A stretch of DNA of 49,664 nucleotides from Tissierellales bacterium (lineage in GTDB: Bacteria; Bacillota; Clostridia; Tissierellales; JAOAQY01): assembly GCA_025210965.1 (NCBI GenBank), contig JAOAQY010000215.1, positions 1-49,664 on the forward strand. The letters are read 5' to 3'. Below are positions 8,453 to 16,995 of this stretch, one piece after another; position 1 is the first letter of the stretch; each line of letters opens with the position of its first letter. Made by a program: the position numbers and the translations under genes. The notes below the pieces were generated by a model. That model was not told the DNA's origin. It ran no database searches and worked only from the letters and a program-made list of their open reading frames with translations.

Positions 8453-9019
8453 TCATAATTGCTTTTCCACAAATGCTATCAAATACTCTTCGCTAGATGA
8501 CTTAATTTTTTGTAAATTTATTCTAAAACAAACCACTTCTTTATCCTCTTTTTTATAAAGTTCTTCTTCAAATATAATTTTATTATGATAGTTCTTATAA
8601 ACCAAATCTCTAACTTTCCAATAATTCATTGGACAAATATATTTCTTCAAACTATTTCCAATTAGATTTTTCTTTACAAAACCCGTCATTTCACAAAATT
8701 TAGCATTTACTTCCAAAATATTACCTGAAATATCCATAACTATTATTCCCTCTTGTATGTGATTAAAAAAAAACATAAATTTTTTATAATTCATGTACTG
8801 CTCTATATCTGTTTCACTATCTATTTTTTTATCAAAGAGCAGTTTAGAGTCTACCTCGAGTGCTGTGGATATTTTTTCTAGTGTCTGTAAAGACGGATTC
8901 ACCCTACCTAATTCAATGTCTGATAAATACGTATTCGATATATGCGCTTTTTTTGCTAAATCAATCTGCTTTAGCTGTTTGTTCAACCTCATTGCCTTTA
9001 TTTTTTCACCAATTTTCAT
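8453..9019 (-). CDS. XRE-type HTH regulator with a C-terminal PAS domain
   Basis: 188-residue soluble regulator. Residues 1-65 form an XRE/Cro helix-turn-helix (LKQIDLAKKAHISNTYLSDIE, then NPSLQTLEKISTALEV). Residues about 72-185 form a PAS domain (FNHIQEGIIVMDISGNIL, then NAKFCEMTGFVKKNLIGN). This pairs DNA binding with sensing of a ligand, cofactor or redox state. The ligand cannot be read from the sequence; there is no obvious haem or flavin motif. ATG was chosen; a GTG four codons upstream abuts the GGAGGG site too closely. It has a long leader with a terminator-like hairpin. It lies beside the plus-strand flagellar cassette and might regulate it, but that is only proximity. Confidence 0.85.
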   Translation of the reverse strand: MKIGEKIKAMRLNKQLKQIDLAKKAHISNTYLSDIELGRVNPSLQTLEKISTALEVDSKLLFDKKIDSETDIEQYMNYKKFMFFFNHIQEGIIVMDISGNILEVNAKFCEMTGFVKKNLIGNSLKKYICPMNYWKVRDLVYKNYHNKIIFEEELYKKEDKEVVCFRINLQKIKSSSEEYLIAFVEKQL

Positions 9020-9086
9020 AATTTTTTCCACTCCCTCCTACAAATATCACAATCAATAATACTTATCATTCTCTAAGCTAAAAAAA

Positions 9087-9111
9087 ACAGGAAACCACTT
9101 AGTTTTCCTGT
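9087..9111 (-). terminator. Terminator-like hairpin in the HTH-PAS leader
   Basis: On the minus strand ACAGGAAA pairs with TTTCCTGT around a 9-nt loop and is followed by eight U. It lies about 70 nt before the HTH-PAS start, between the gene and its likely promoter. It either ends a separate short transcript or works as an attenuator. Confidence 0.7.
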
Positions 9112-9265
9112 CCCTAATTTAATGCATATAAAACCTCATCAATTTCTTTTCACACATCCTTTTTCCTTTATTTTACTTTAGAATGCTTTTCTTTGCCGTT
9201 AAAAGCCTTATATTTTAATCATAATTCAAGATCTCTCCGTTATTTTCGAAATTTATCATCAATAA

Positions 9266-9293
9266 TTTATAATGTTTACTTGTTTTCACTCAA
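9266..9293 (-). promoter_or_regulatory. Possible promoter of the HTH-PAS leader
   Basis: TTGAGT, a 16-nt spacer and TATAAA on the minus strand. It would give a leader of about 240 nt before the HTH-PAS gene. Confidence 0.4.
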
Positions 9294-9354
9294 AAAACAT
9301 GAGGTCGACCCAACGTTTCATTTTATTTATTAAAAAAAAAATTATTTTTATCTG

Positions 9355-9522
9355 TTGACATTGTGTCATCTCCATTTGAGATTATAAAGGTGTCCATAAC
9401 AAGAAACCTTAGCATGGTTAATGTAAGACTAAAGTTGCCGCTGATGTCTTACTATATTCCGCTTAGCAGACCCCTCTGCGAGCGAAGATTAAAGAATGTC
9501 CTCCCCCGGATATTCTTTTTTT
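9355..9522 (+). ncRNA. Candidate structured RNA or riboswitch-like leader, unknown class
   Basis: A consensus TTGACA is at 9355-9360, with only weak -10 candidates after it. Downstream are three helices: AACC/GGTT (9405-9419), GTAAGAC/GTCTTAC (9423-9452) and CGCT-GCAGA/TCTGC-AGCG (9460-9484). An intrinsic terminator follows. The segment AAAGGTGTCC (9386-9395) can also pair with the 3' arm of the terminator, which would allow two alternative folds. I could not match it to c-di-GMP-I or -II, T-box, SAM, fluoride, preQ1 or guanidine riboswitches, or to the signal recognition particle RNA. It may be a stand-alone RNA of about 130 nt or an attenuating leader of the fliK-like gene. Confidence 0.5.
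9491..9522 (+). terminator. Intrinsic terminator upstream of the fliK-like gene
   Basis: An 11-bp stem (AAAGAATGTCC with GGATATTCTTT, one G-U pair) around a TCCCCC loop runs into a U tract. It ends the structured element about 120 nt before the coding start. Confidence 0.85.
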
Positions 9523-9605
9523 ATTTCACCACTTCCTAGTTTTTCTCCACTTCTGAAAACACAAATCAAAATCTACATATATCCATTGATTATTCTATCA
9601 ATTCT

Positions 9606-9613
9606 TCCGATAA
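9606..9613 (+). promoter_or_regulatory. Possible sigma-28 -10 element for the fliK-like operon
   Basis: TCCGATAA is one base off the sigma-28 -10 (GCCGATAA) and is followed by TATTAATAGAAG, like the other motility promoters here. The -35 (around TTGATTAT) is a poor match to TAAAGTTT. Its position, after the terminator and 30 nt before the ATG, supports it. Confidence 0.45.
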
Positions 9614-9643
9614 TATTAATAGAAGATTTAGGAGGAAAAGTGT

Positions 9644-12600
9644 ATGTCTATTCAAGATTCTATGAAAATAACAAATCAAATTCAAAATATAACATCAGGA
9701 AAAGTAAAATCAAGCGAACAACTAATGCGCGGCGAAATAGTAGATAAAATATCAGAAAATGAAGCTGAAGTAAAAGTAGGCTCTAATAGTTATCGAGTTC
9801 GTTCTGAAAAACCTCTGCCTGAAACTGAAAATTTTTCATTCAAGCTAATTGAAATACAAGAGTCTAGCTCTGGTGAAAAAACATTGATAATAGACCCTAT
9901 AAAGGGATTTGAATCATCAAATACTATTAATAATGATACTCAAAATGTTTCTATAGAAACAGCTCTTCAAAACCAAAATATCAAATCTAGTCCGGAAATT
10001 TTGAAAGCGTTATCAGTTCTAAAAGATAACGGTGTAAAGCTTTCTGCTGATAATTTAAATCATATTTCGAAATTCATAAATGAAGCTTCTGGTTCTATAG
10101 ATAAAAAAATCATAACTTTGCTTATGACGCATAAAAAAGGACTACCTCTAGAAAATGTATTTAGCGAAAAAATACACAAAGCTCTAAATAATCCACCTGC
10201 TAGGAATGAATTAGTTGAAAATACTAATACTTTAAAAGCACTAATATCAGATGTAACTAAAGAATTAGAATCTATTGTTTCTGAAAGTAAAATTTTAGAA
10301 AATAAAATTTTGACAAGAGAAGTAGAAGAATCTTACAAGAATCTAGAACCTAAATTCAGTAACATAAAGGCACGTCTTCTATCTGAAGAATCTCCAAATA
10401 TTAAAATCATAAAAGAGAAACTTTTAGAAGCAAGTATAAAAGAACTACCAAAAAGAAATTTTGAATCCGCTAAAATATCTATAAATAATATAGAATCAAA
10501 ATCCGATGCTCTAAATGTTGTAAAGTCCTTATCTGAACTAAGAGTATCCGAAGTTAAACAGCAATTAGAGCAAAATGCTACAAATTTAAAAATTTCCACA
10601 GATTGGATTAAATCAGAAATAGTTGCTGCTAAAGATTCGGCCTTGCACTCAAAAGAATTAAGTGTTTTTGAAAACTCCATAAGAGAAAATTTTTCTAAGG
10701 ATATAACAATATCTCAAGAATTTAAAGATGAAATTATAAAAAAATCAATAGATTTATTAGAACCACTAAAAACTCTTGATTCCATTGGAAAGCCGGCAGT
10801 AGCACTATCAAAACTCGAACAAGTAGCTGACACTTTAATAGAATTTGCCGAATCTAAAATCAATGTAGAAACTGAAAAATCAATCTCGCTCGAAAATCAT
10901 GAAAGACTTTCTAAATTGGTTGATACTTTAAAAACTTCACTTGAAAGTAGCAAATCTCTTGAAGAAATAAAATCAAAATTCGATGATATTTTGAAAAATA
11001 GTAATGAAACTCTACCAGTAAAAAAATGGCTTCGTTCTGCTTTTCAAGATGAATTAAAGAATCTCTATAATAATCTAAATAAAATGAGCACTATTGATGA
11101 CAATGTCGACGTAAGATCAAAAATACCTCTAAATGCTACACTAAATGAAATTGAATCTACTTTTAATGAAAGTAAAAATGTGAAAAAAACTATAAATTTG
11201 ATAGAAGAAAAACTATTAACTCATAAAGACATTCCTGAACCCATACAAAAAAGTTTAAAGAACAAAATTGCGCTCTCTCTAAATAAAGCTAAAAATTTAA
11301 GTCAATTTGGTCTTAGACGTCAAGCTGAAATACCTTTAAACAACGTACTAAAACAGCTAAAATCGGAACTAAAGCCAATACTTGAGCACCAACATAAAGA
11401 GAGCAGCACCGCTACTAAAATAGTTGATTCAAGTAATTCAAATTTAGAATCAAAAATCACAAAAACAAATACTAACGCAAATAATATTGAAAATGGTACT
11501 TCAAAATCAAATTTTAAAGTTTTGACCAAAGAAGTTAGTAATTTAGATTCTATCTCTAAAGTTGTCGATAGTGAAACCAGTTCTTCGGATTCTAGGTCTA
11601 AACCAGTCGATAGCGAAACTAGTTCCTCGGATTATAGATTTAAACCAGCCGATAGTGAAGCTTCTAAATCTAAAATAATTGCTAATAAAGATAGCTCCTC
11701 TGATTTGATATCGGACAAAGTAAGTACTAAAACTAGCCCCTTAAATTCTAAATTAAATGATGCCTTGACTATAAGACAAATTCACCAATCTGCTAAATTA
11801 GACCCTAGTTTTCATTCAAAAATTCAAACCACAATTGATAGTTTATCTAAATTACTTCAGGTAAATCTTCAATTAAATGAAACCATAGATGTCATAAAAC
11901 AAGGTGAAAATGATTTGATATCTAGAAAAGCAACTGAAATTATAAGAAATTTAGAAAATATGCTAGATGCATCTGATCAAAATTTTACATCTCCTGAACA
12001 AAAAATCGAAATGATAAACGAAGCTGTTAACAAAGCTAGGCTAGATATTGGCGATTTGATACACCAGCAATTGCCAAGCTTAGAAAAAGTACTAACCAAT
12101 CAGCTAAGTAATATCAGAAATCATGATTCTCTTGAATCTATAGATCTATCAGCAATTTCAAAAGCTATAACTTCAGATCAGCAATCGATATTAGACTCTA
12201 TTTCAAATGCCTTAGAAAAAGCACAGATACTATCAGGTAAAAATATGGACTCAACAGCTATAAATACGATGATAAAAGCTTTAGAAGAAAATATTAAGTA
12301 TGTACAAAATCTTCAATCGATCGACAATGAAACATTTGAATCCTTTAAATCTACACTTATAGATACTATCGATAATTTGAAACTAGATATAGAAAATTTT
12401 TCTAATTTGTCAGCTAATGAAGATAATTTAAATAATCCAATAGATTTATCTAAAGGATTTGAACAAATAAAATCTGATTTGAATGAGCCACAGGGTTTCA
12501 AAAAAGCTCAAAACACACTTGATAGTTTGCCATTTCCCGATGAAATAAAAGAGAAACTTTCTTCTATTCTAAAATCTGGTTCTCAAAGTGCAAAGCTTGG

Positions 12601-13927
12601 ATATAGTCAAAGAGCTGTGGGTAAATCTCTAAAAGAAATCAATGATGTAGAAAATAAATTTAAGTCTGAAAGTGAATCTCTTAAAGTTGATAAGTCTAAA
12701 GCTGAAGAAATTGATAAAAAATTCGATAATCCTTCAAATCAAGTTTCTGATTCTGATAATATTTTAGCTTCACCAGAAATAAAAGAAATTCTAAATCCTT
12801 TAGATATAGGGACTAAAGATTTTATAGTAACAACTATCACTGAAAAAATGAAAAAAGTAGAAAAAGATTTTGCATCGATGAAACGTGACTTATCAACTAC
12901 CATAAACTCCATAAAGCAGTTAGCCGAAAGCACAAGACAGCCTATACATCGTCATACTAAAGAAACTCTCGAAAAAGCCATAGCGAAATTTGATAAAATG
13001 CTAAATAAAAGTGAGCTTCTATTATACACTGACATGAAAACTGAGCGAAAACTAATAGGTTTTTCAAGTGATTTAGCTAAAGCTCAGAAATTTTTACAGC
13101 AAGGACAAAATAGTGAAGCTGCTAAAATTCTAGGTTCTGTTCAAAAAGAATTAGACAAAATGGTCTTTAAGCCATCAACATCTAAAGCTATGCATATGGT
13201 AATTGCTCAAAGAGAAGTATTGAAAAGACAAAATTTAAAAAGCTTAGTAGAGCGCGAATTAATATATGATGTAACTAAAAATGCAATCTCTAAACCATCT
13301 TCCAAAAATGTATTTGAGTTAATCCGTTCTAATGGGCTTAATTACGATAGCGATATAGCATCTGGACTTGCATCTGACGATCCAGAACTTATAAAACAAG
13401 CTGAAGAGACGCTAAAGGGAGCATTGCTGAAATGGTCTGAAAAAGATTCAAGCTCCGTTTCACAAGCAATAGATCAAACGACTGGGCAACAATTACTAAG
13501 TAAAGCTGATAATAATTCAAATCAACAAATGATGTATTTCTCACTTCCTATACAATTGAGTGAGGAACAAGGGAAGCTAAAAGTGTTTCTAAATAGTAGA
13601 CGTAATGGTGATAGAATTGATTGGGAAAATACAAATTTATATTTCTTAATAGACACTCCTAGACTTGGTGAAACTGGAATACTTGTCGAAATAAAAAATA
13701 GAAATTTAAAATTAACCCTAAAGAACAATCATCTTAATTCTCTTGAAAATGCAAAAGCTAATGCAGAAAAGTTCAAGATGCATCTCCAAGAAATTGGGTA
13801 TAATATCGAAGATATTTCTTTTAACAATCTTAAAAGTGAAGTAGTTTCTGATAAATCTAATACTCCTGAAGATGATCCATATTTGATTTACAATATTGAT
13901 ACGAAAGGAGCGTCTTGGTCGATATGA
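9644..13927 (+). CDS. Giant FliK/YlqG-like hook-length-control protein
   Basis: 1427 residues, about three times a usual FliK. An N-terminal beta-rich module (residues 28-80, MRGEIVDKISENEAEVKVG) is followed by more than 1000 residues of predicted helix rich in Lys, Glu, Ser, Leu and Asn, without Cys or hydrophobic membrane segments. A Ser/Asp-rich low-complexity stretch near 630-690 contains a 14-residue repeat. The C-terminus (about 1294-1393, YFSLPIQLSEEQGKLKVFL to the QEIGYNIEDISF region) resembles the Flg_hook domain of FliK. The next gene is an FlhB-C-terminal homologue, as in the Bacillus ylqG-ylqH pair, which supports the call. FliK is a secreted ruler that switches export specificity; a ruling role here is inferred. 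TTAGGAGGAAAA precedes the ATG. No frameshift is seen. Confidence 0.75.
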   Translation: MSIQDSMKITNQIQNITSGKVKSSEQLMRGEIVDKISENEAEVKVGSNSYRVRSEKPLPETENFSFKLIEIQESSSGEKTLIIDPIKGFESSNTINNDTQNVSIETALQNQNIKSSPEILKALSVLKDNGVKLSADNLNHISKFINEASGSIDKKIITLLMTHKKGLPLENVFSEKIHKALNNPPARNELVENTNTLKALISDVTKELESIVSESKILENKILTREVEESYKNLEPKFSNIKARLLSEESPNIKIIKEKLLEASIKELPKRNFESAKISINNIESKSDALNVVKSLSELRVSEVKQQLEQNATNLKISTDWIKSEIVAAKDSALHSKELSVFENSIRENFSKDITISQEFKDEIIKKSIDLLEPLKTLDSIGKPAVALSKLEQVADTLIEFAESKINVETEKSISLENHERLSKLVDTLKTSLESSKSLEEIKSKFDDILKNSNETLPVKKWLRSAFQDELKNLYNNLNKMSTIDDNVDVRSKIPLNATLNEIESTFNESKNVKKTINLIEEKLLTHKDIPEPIQKSLKNKIALSLNKAKNLSQFGLRRQAEIPLNNVLKQLKSELKPILEHQHKESSTATKIVDSSNSNLESKITKTNTNANNIENGTSKSNFKVLTKEVSNLDSISKVVDSETSSSDSRSKPVDSETSSSDYRFKPADSEASKSKIIANKDSSSDLISDKVSTKTSPLNSKLNDALTIRQIHQSAKLDPSFHSKIQTTIDSLSKLLQVNLQLNETIDVIKQGENDLISRKATEIIRNLENMLDASDQNFTSPEQKIEMINEAVNKARLDIGDLIHQQLPSLEKVLTNQLSNIRNHDSLESIDLSAISKAITSDQQSILDSISNALEKAQILSGKNMDSTAINTMIKALEENIKYVQNLQSIDNETFESFKSTLIDTIDNLKLDIENFSNLSANEDNLNNPIDLSKGFEQIKSDLNEPQGFKKAQNTLDSLPFPDEIKEKLSSILKSGSQSAKLGYSQRAVGKSLKEINDVENKFKSESESLKVDKSKAEEIDKKFDNPSNQVSDSDNILASPEIKEILNPLDIGTKDFIVTTITEKMKKVEKDFASMKRDLSTTINSIKQLAESTRQPIHRHTKETLEKAIAKFDKMLNKSELLLYTDMKTERKLIGFSSDLAKAQKFLQQGQNSEAAKILGSVQKELDKMVFKPSTSKAMHMVIAQREVLKRQNLKSLVERELIYDVTKNAISKPSSKNVFELIRSNGLNYDSDIASGLASDDPELIKQAEETLKGALLKWSEKDSSSVSQAIDQTTGQQLLSKADNNSNQQMMYFSLPIQLSEEQGKLKVFLNSRRNGDRIDWENTNLYFLIDTPRLGETGILVEIKNRNLKLTLKNNHLNSLENAKANAEKFKMHLQEIGYNIEDISFNNLKSEVVSDKSNTPEDDPYLIYNIDTKGASWSI
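11558..11673 (+). repeat. Two-and-a-half copies of a 42-bp in-frame repeat
   Basis: Inside the fliK-like gene, two adjacent 42-bp units encode K-V/P-V-D-S-E-T-S-S-S-D-S/Y-R-S/F. A partial third unit starts KPADSEAS. They lie in the low-complexity middle of the protein and keep the frame. Confidence 0.8.
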
Positions 13928-14223
13928 TTTATAAAAAATTTAATTTCAAAAAGAAAAAAGAAGTTCAAGGTGAATCAGCCGTTGCCATAAAGTATGGAGA
14001 TACTGATTCGGGGCTACCAGAAGTAAAAGCTCACGGAAAAGGTATGCTTGCAGAAAAAATAATAGAGCTAGCAAAAAAAAATAATATTCCAATGCAAGAA
14101 GATCCTTCACTAGTCGCAAATCTAATCGATTTAGACCTTGGTGATTCGGTTCCCCCTCAGCTCTATTCTGTAATAGCTGAAATATTGATTCTCATAGAAG
14201 AATTAGAGGGTGAACTGTATTGA
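13924..14223 (+). CDS. FlhB C-terminal-like protein (FlhX/YlqH type)
   Basis: About 99-residue protein matching the cytoplasmic domain of FlhB, the switch component of the flagellar export gate. The segments AVAIKYGD, LPEVKAHGKGMLAEKIIELA and NNIPMQEDPSLVANL, then PPQLYSVIAEILILIEELE, follow the FlhB pattern. The self-cleavage motif NPTH and all membrane helices are missing; SAVAIKY follows a short basic N-terminus instead. In Bacillus such a gene follows ylqG, as it does here. Its function is unproven; it may partly replace or tune the FlhB C-terminus. The ATG overlaps the upstream TGA (ATGA); a TTG three codons earlier lies nearer the GGAG and is an alternative. Confidence 0.8.
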   Translation: MIYKKFNFKKKKEVQGESAVAIKYGDTDSGLPEVKAHGKGMLAEKIIELAKKNNIPMQEDPSLVANLIDLDLGDSVPPQLYSVIAEILILIEELEGELY

Positions 14224-14248
14224 GTAAAGAAAATATAGTCAAAAAGCT

Positions 14249-14275
14249 TAAGATTTACTTATAGATTGACGATAG
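14249..14275 (+). promoter_or_regulatory. Sigma-28 promoter for fliS2-flagellin2
   Basis: TAAGATTT, an 11-nt spacer and GACGATAG fit the TAAAGTTT-N11-GCCGATAA consensus. It lies 32 nt before the fliS-like start and is followed by AATTAGTGAGAAG, shared with other motility promoters in the window. Confidence 0.8.
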
Positions 14276-14307
14276 AATTAGTGAGAAGAATTTTGGAGGT
14301 GAAGTAA

Positions 14308-14721
14308 GTGTACAAGGAGCTTACAGAACAAGAAATTAGCGAAATGATGCCACAAGAACTTACAAGTATCCTGTACGAAGCATGTATCGACAAGCTTGAC
14401 GAAGCTTGCGATCTGATCGAACACAAATCTTATTTTAAGGCAAACCGTAAAATACAAGCTTGCAATGATATCCTGTATCGATTAGGCGCAGGACTAAAGT
14501 ACGAGGTCGGTCCACTAGCAGATCAGCTTGACAACCTCTACAATTATTGTGCGGAAACCCTTATTCAAGCAAATTTAAAAAAAGACATTTCTTTGATTAA
14601 AATTGTAAAACGTATTGTAGGTGAAATCAGCGAAGGCTGGAAAATAGCTCTCGAACGAGGCAGTGAAGATACTTCTCGTGTAAATAAAAAAGTACTTGCT
14701 TATGACGGCTACGGCTATTAA
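14308..14721 (+). CDS. fliS: Second FliS-like flagellin chaperone
   Basis: 137-residue all-helical protein of the FliS family, which binds the flagellin C-terminus in the cytosol and prevents early polymerisation. Family features: PQELTSILYEACIDKLDEA near the N-terminus, and the central helices KANRKIQACNDILYRLGAGL and LDNLYNYCAETLIQANLKKD. It differs clearly from the FliS of the main block and is directly upstream of a flagellin, so it is probably that flagellin's dedicated chaperone. The start is GTG with TTTGGAGGTG 6-7 nt upstream. The C-terminal tail AYDGYGY is unusual. Confidence 0.85.
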   Translation: MYKELTEQEISEMMPQELTSILYEACIDKLDEACDLIEHKSYFKANRKIQACNDILYRLGAGLKYEVGPLADQLDNLYNYCAETLIQANLKKDISLIKIVKRIVGEISEGWKIALERGSEDTSRVNKKVLAYDGYGY

Positions 14722-14734
14722 TCGTTTAGTAAAA

Positions 14735-14762
14735 GAAATGGATAGTAAAGGAGAGAGAGTTT
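14735..14762 (+). promoter_or_regulatory. Possible CsrA sites in the flagellin2 leader
   Basis: The short leader contains AAATGGATAG and AAAGGAGAG, two GGA motifs about 10 nt apart, the second being the ribosome site. Paired GGA motifs of this kind can bind CsrA. No hairpin presents the first one, so support is modest. Confidence 0.35.
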
Positions 14763-16904
14763 ATGCGAATCAATCATAATATTCAGGCTTTAAATGCCTA
14801 TCGTAATCTTTCAATGAACCAAACAACGATGACTAAGCATCTCGAGAAATTATCTTCGGGACTTCGAATCAATCGTGCAGCTGATGATGCTGCTGGTTTG
14901 GCAATTTCTGAAAAAATGCGTTCACAAATTAGAGGTTTACAGATGGCTGAAAGAAATGCACTAGATGGTATTTCATTAATTCAAACATCAGAAGGAGCGC
15001 TTGCAGAAGTTCACTCTATGCTACAGCGTATGAGAGAACTAGCTGTGCAATCATCAAATGATACAAATACAAATGAGGACCGTGAAGGAATCCAAAAAGA
15101 GGTTTCTCAATTAATAGACGAAATCGATAGAATCTCTGCGAACACAGAATTCAACCAATTGGATTTATTAAATGGTGCTAGAAGTTCAAATGAAATATAT
15201 GCAACTAGCGATGTGAAAATCACATCACCAACTAATAACGTAAACATCGTTGCTTCTGGACTTGATGCAAATAATGTTTTGAGCTTGACTATGGCTGATG
15301 ATATAAAAATTACAGCTAATTTGAGTCAAAGAGACTACGATGGTTCAGTTGGAAAAACTGCTCATGACTTAGCTCAAGATGTAAAGAATCAAATCATAGG
15401 GGTAGATACAAACATAAATGAAAAAGAATATATCAGTATAGGAGTAGACAAGCCTTATCAACAAGGATCTACTGCAAAAATGGCTGGAACATCTGATATC
15501 CCCGATTTCAGTGTAACACCACTAAACCTTACTTCTATAGGAAATGAAGTTTCTATAAAAGTAAACGGAACAGACTACAAAGTAGACAATGCAGCTCTAA
15601 AATCACTTTCTTCTAGTTCTACAAAAGAAGATGTGCTTAACTTGTATAACAATGCTGTTGATGAGTTTGGAAATAAATTGTCATCTGTTGCATATGTTGA
15701 ATTGTCAGGAAGTAAGATAAATATAGAAACTATGGAAGCTGGAACTGATGCTACTCTAAGTATCACTGTATCTGGTGCAGATGCTGCTGCTGTTCAATCA
15801 GCTATGGGATTAAATGCTCCTACTATAGTAAATGGTGGTGCAGCTGGCGAGACTTCTGCTAAGTACTCTGCAGTATTCACTCAAAACTTAATTCCTGGTG
15901 ATGTACTTAGAGTTGGAGATAAAACTTATACTGCAGTAGCTGCTACAGCGACTCCTGGTGCTAATGAATTCCGAATTGGAACTGGCGCTACTATTGACGA
16001 TCAAGTAAAAGATCTACAATCAAATGTCATAGCTGCAATAAATGCAGATACTGGATCTGACTTTACAGCGAGTCTACATGCTGGCAAGATAGTTTTAAAA
16101 GAAAAAACTACAGGTTCAACGAGTCTACCATCATTTGTAGTAGATAAAGAAAGTACTCCTTACTCACGATTTGTAGCAGATCCTACGGCTGCTAACTTCT
16201 CTGCATTAGCTAAAACAGCTAAACAAGGAAGTTTAATAGATGCTGTGAACAACCTTACTACAGGTCAAATGACTGCTAAAGGTTATCCTGATTCTAGTGA
16301 TTTATCTAAAGCTAAATTTTTAAACGATATAATCGCTGGAACTAATAAATTTGATGTAAAATACGATGAAGCAAAACAAAGATTTGCTATAAAAAGTAAT
16401 TACAAACTAAGAATGGATGAAGAAAAATCTACAGCAGCTGCTGATCTTGGAATGACAAATTTATTTAGAGGTTTAGATCTTCAAATTGGTGCTAATATAG
16501 GACAGATAATGAATGTAAATGTTGGCGATATGAGCTCTCGTTCTCTTGGCTCTGGAGCTAAAGACAAAGAAGGCAATTACATTAATAAAACACTTAGAGA
16601 TGTTCAAATCAGCAGTACAGACAGTGCTAACGAAGCATTCCGTCTTATAGATCAAGCTATTAAACAAGTTTCAGAACAGCGTTCTAGCCTTGGTGCTTAT
16701 CAAAATAGATTAGAACATACCGTTACTAGCCTTGGCGCTACTCGTGAAAACTTAACTGCTGCTGAATCTCGAATCAGAGATACTGATATGGCTCTTGAGA
16801 TGTCTGGATTTACAAAAGACAATATAATAAATCAAGCTGCCACAGCTATGTTATCTCAAGCAAATCAATTGCCACAAGGGATTATGAGATTACTTCAGCA
16901 ATAA
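14763..16904 (+). CDS. Flagellin (large, 713 residues)
   Basis: Filament subunit. The conserved N-terminal D0/D1 region spans residues 1-140 ([39 protein letters not shown]). The C-terminal D1/D0 region spans about 620-713 ([21 protein letters not shown], ending [11 protein letters not shown]). Between them is an insert of about 480 residues forming surface domains, much larger than in the Bacillus flagellin of about 300 residues. It belongs to a cassette with a FliS-like chaperone and a sigma-28 promoter upstream. AAAGGAGAGAGAG precedes the ATG. Secretion is by the flagellar type III apparatus, so no signal peptide is expected. The surface insert is a candidate for lysine methylation by the FliB encoded elsewhere in the window. 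Confidence 0.95.
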   Translation: MRINHNIQALNAYRNLSMNQTTMTKHLEKLSSGLRINRAADDAAGLAISEKMRSQIRGLQMAERNALDGISLIQTSEGALAEVHSMLQRMRELAVQSSNDTNTNEDREGIQKEVSQLIDEIDRISANTEFNQLDLLNGARSSNEIYATSDVKITSPTNNVNIVASGLDANNVLSLTMADDIKITANLSQRDYDGSVGKTAHDLAQDVKNQIIGVDTNINEKEYISIGVDKPYQQGSTAKMAGTSDIPDFSVTPLNLTSIGNEVSIKVNGTDYKVDNAALKSLSSSSTKEDVLNLYNNAVDEFGNKLSSVAYVELSGSKINIETMEAGTDATLSITVSGADAAAVQSAMGLNAPTIVNGGAAGETSAKYSAVFTQNLIPGDVLRVGDKTYTAVAATATPGANEFRIGTGATIDDQVKDLQSNVIAAINADTGSDFTASLHAGKIVLKEKTTGSTSLPSFVVDKESTPYSRFVADPTAANFSALAKTAKQGSLIDAVNNLTTGQMTAKGYPDSSDLSKAKFLNDIIAGTNKFDVKYDEAKQRFAIKSNYKLRMDEEKSTAAADLGMTNLFRGLDLQIGANIGQIMNVNVGDMSSRSLGSGAKDKEGNYINKTLRDVQISSTDSANEAFRLIDQAIKQVSEQRSSLGAYQNRLEHTVTSLGATRENLTAAESRIRDTDMALEMSGFTKDNIINQAATAMLSQANQLPQGIMRLLQQ

Positions 16905-16934
16905 ACCAAAATAAAAATATACTACAATAAATGT

Positions 16935-16965
16935 CACCCCATGGCTTTGCAATTACCATGGGGTG
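16935..16965 (+). terminator. Stem-loop after flagellin2
   Basis: A 10-bp perfect stem CACCCCATGG/CCATGGGGTG with an 11-nt loop is followed by UUCUUAG. The U run is short, so it may be partial and let yaaR be co-transcribed, or serve to stabilise the mRNA. Confidence 0.6.
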
Positions 16966-16995
16966 TTCTTAGTCTAAGCAAAGGTGGATTATTAT

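Larger units (their letters stand above)
9020..9643. other. Gene-free divergent region with two outward-facing terminators
   Basis: About 620 bases separate the minus-strand HTH-PAS gene from the plus-strand fliK-like gene. The left half holds a minus-strand promoter, a possible 12-codon ORF and a terminator hairpin. The right half holds a plus-strand TTGACA element, three hairpins and an intrinsic terminator, then a sigma-28-like -10. Both halves look transcribed but untranslated. Confidence 0.6.

Noticed and set aside
9355-9522. c-di-GMP, T-box, SAM, fluoride or signal recognition particle RNA
   Set aside because: None of the conserved core sequences of these classes was found; only the general layout fits a riboswitch.
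9496-9747. An 83-codon plus-strand ORF overlapping the start of the fliK-like gene
   Set aside because: It lies across the terminator, has no ribosome site and no family features, and is out of frame with the well-supported fliK-like start.
11558-11673. CRISPR-like repeat array
   Set aside because: The units are directly adjacent without spacers, in frame, and inside a coding region.
10333-12933. Several minus-strand ORFs of 62-115 codons inside the fliK-like gene
   Set aside because: They are antisense to a long continuous coding frame, have compositions explained by the opposite strand (Ser/Phe-rich), and lack ribosome sites.
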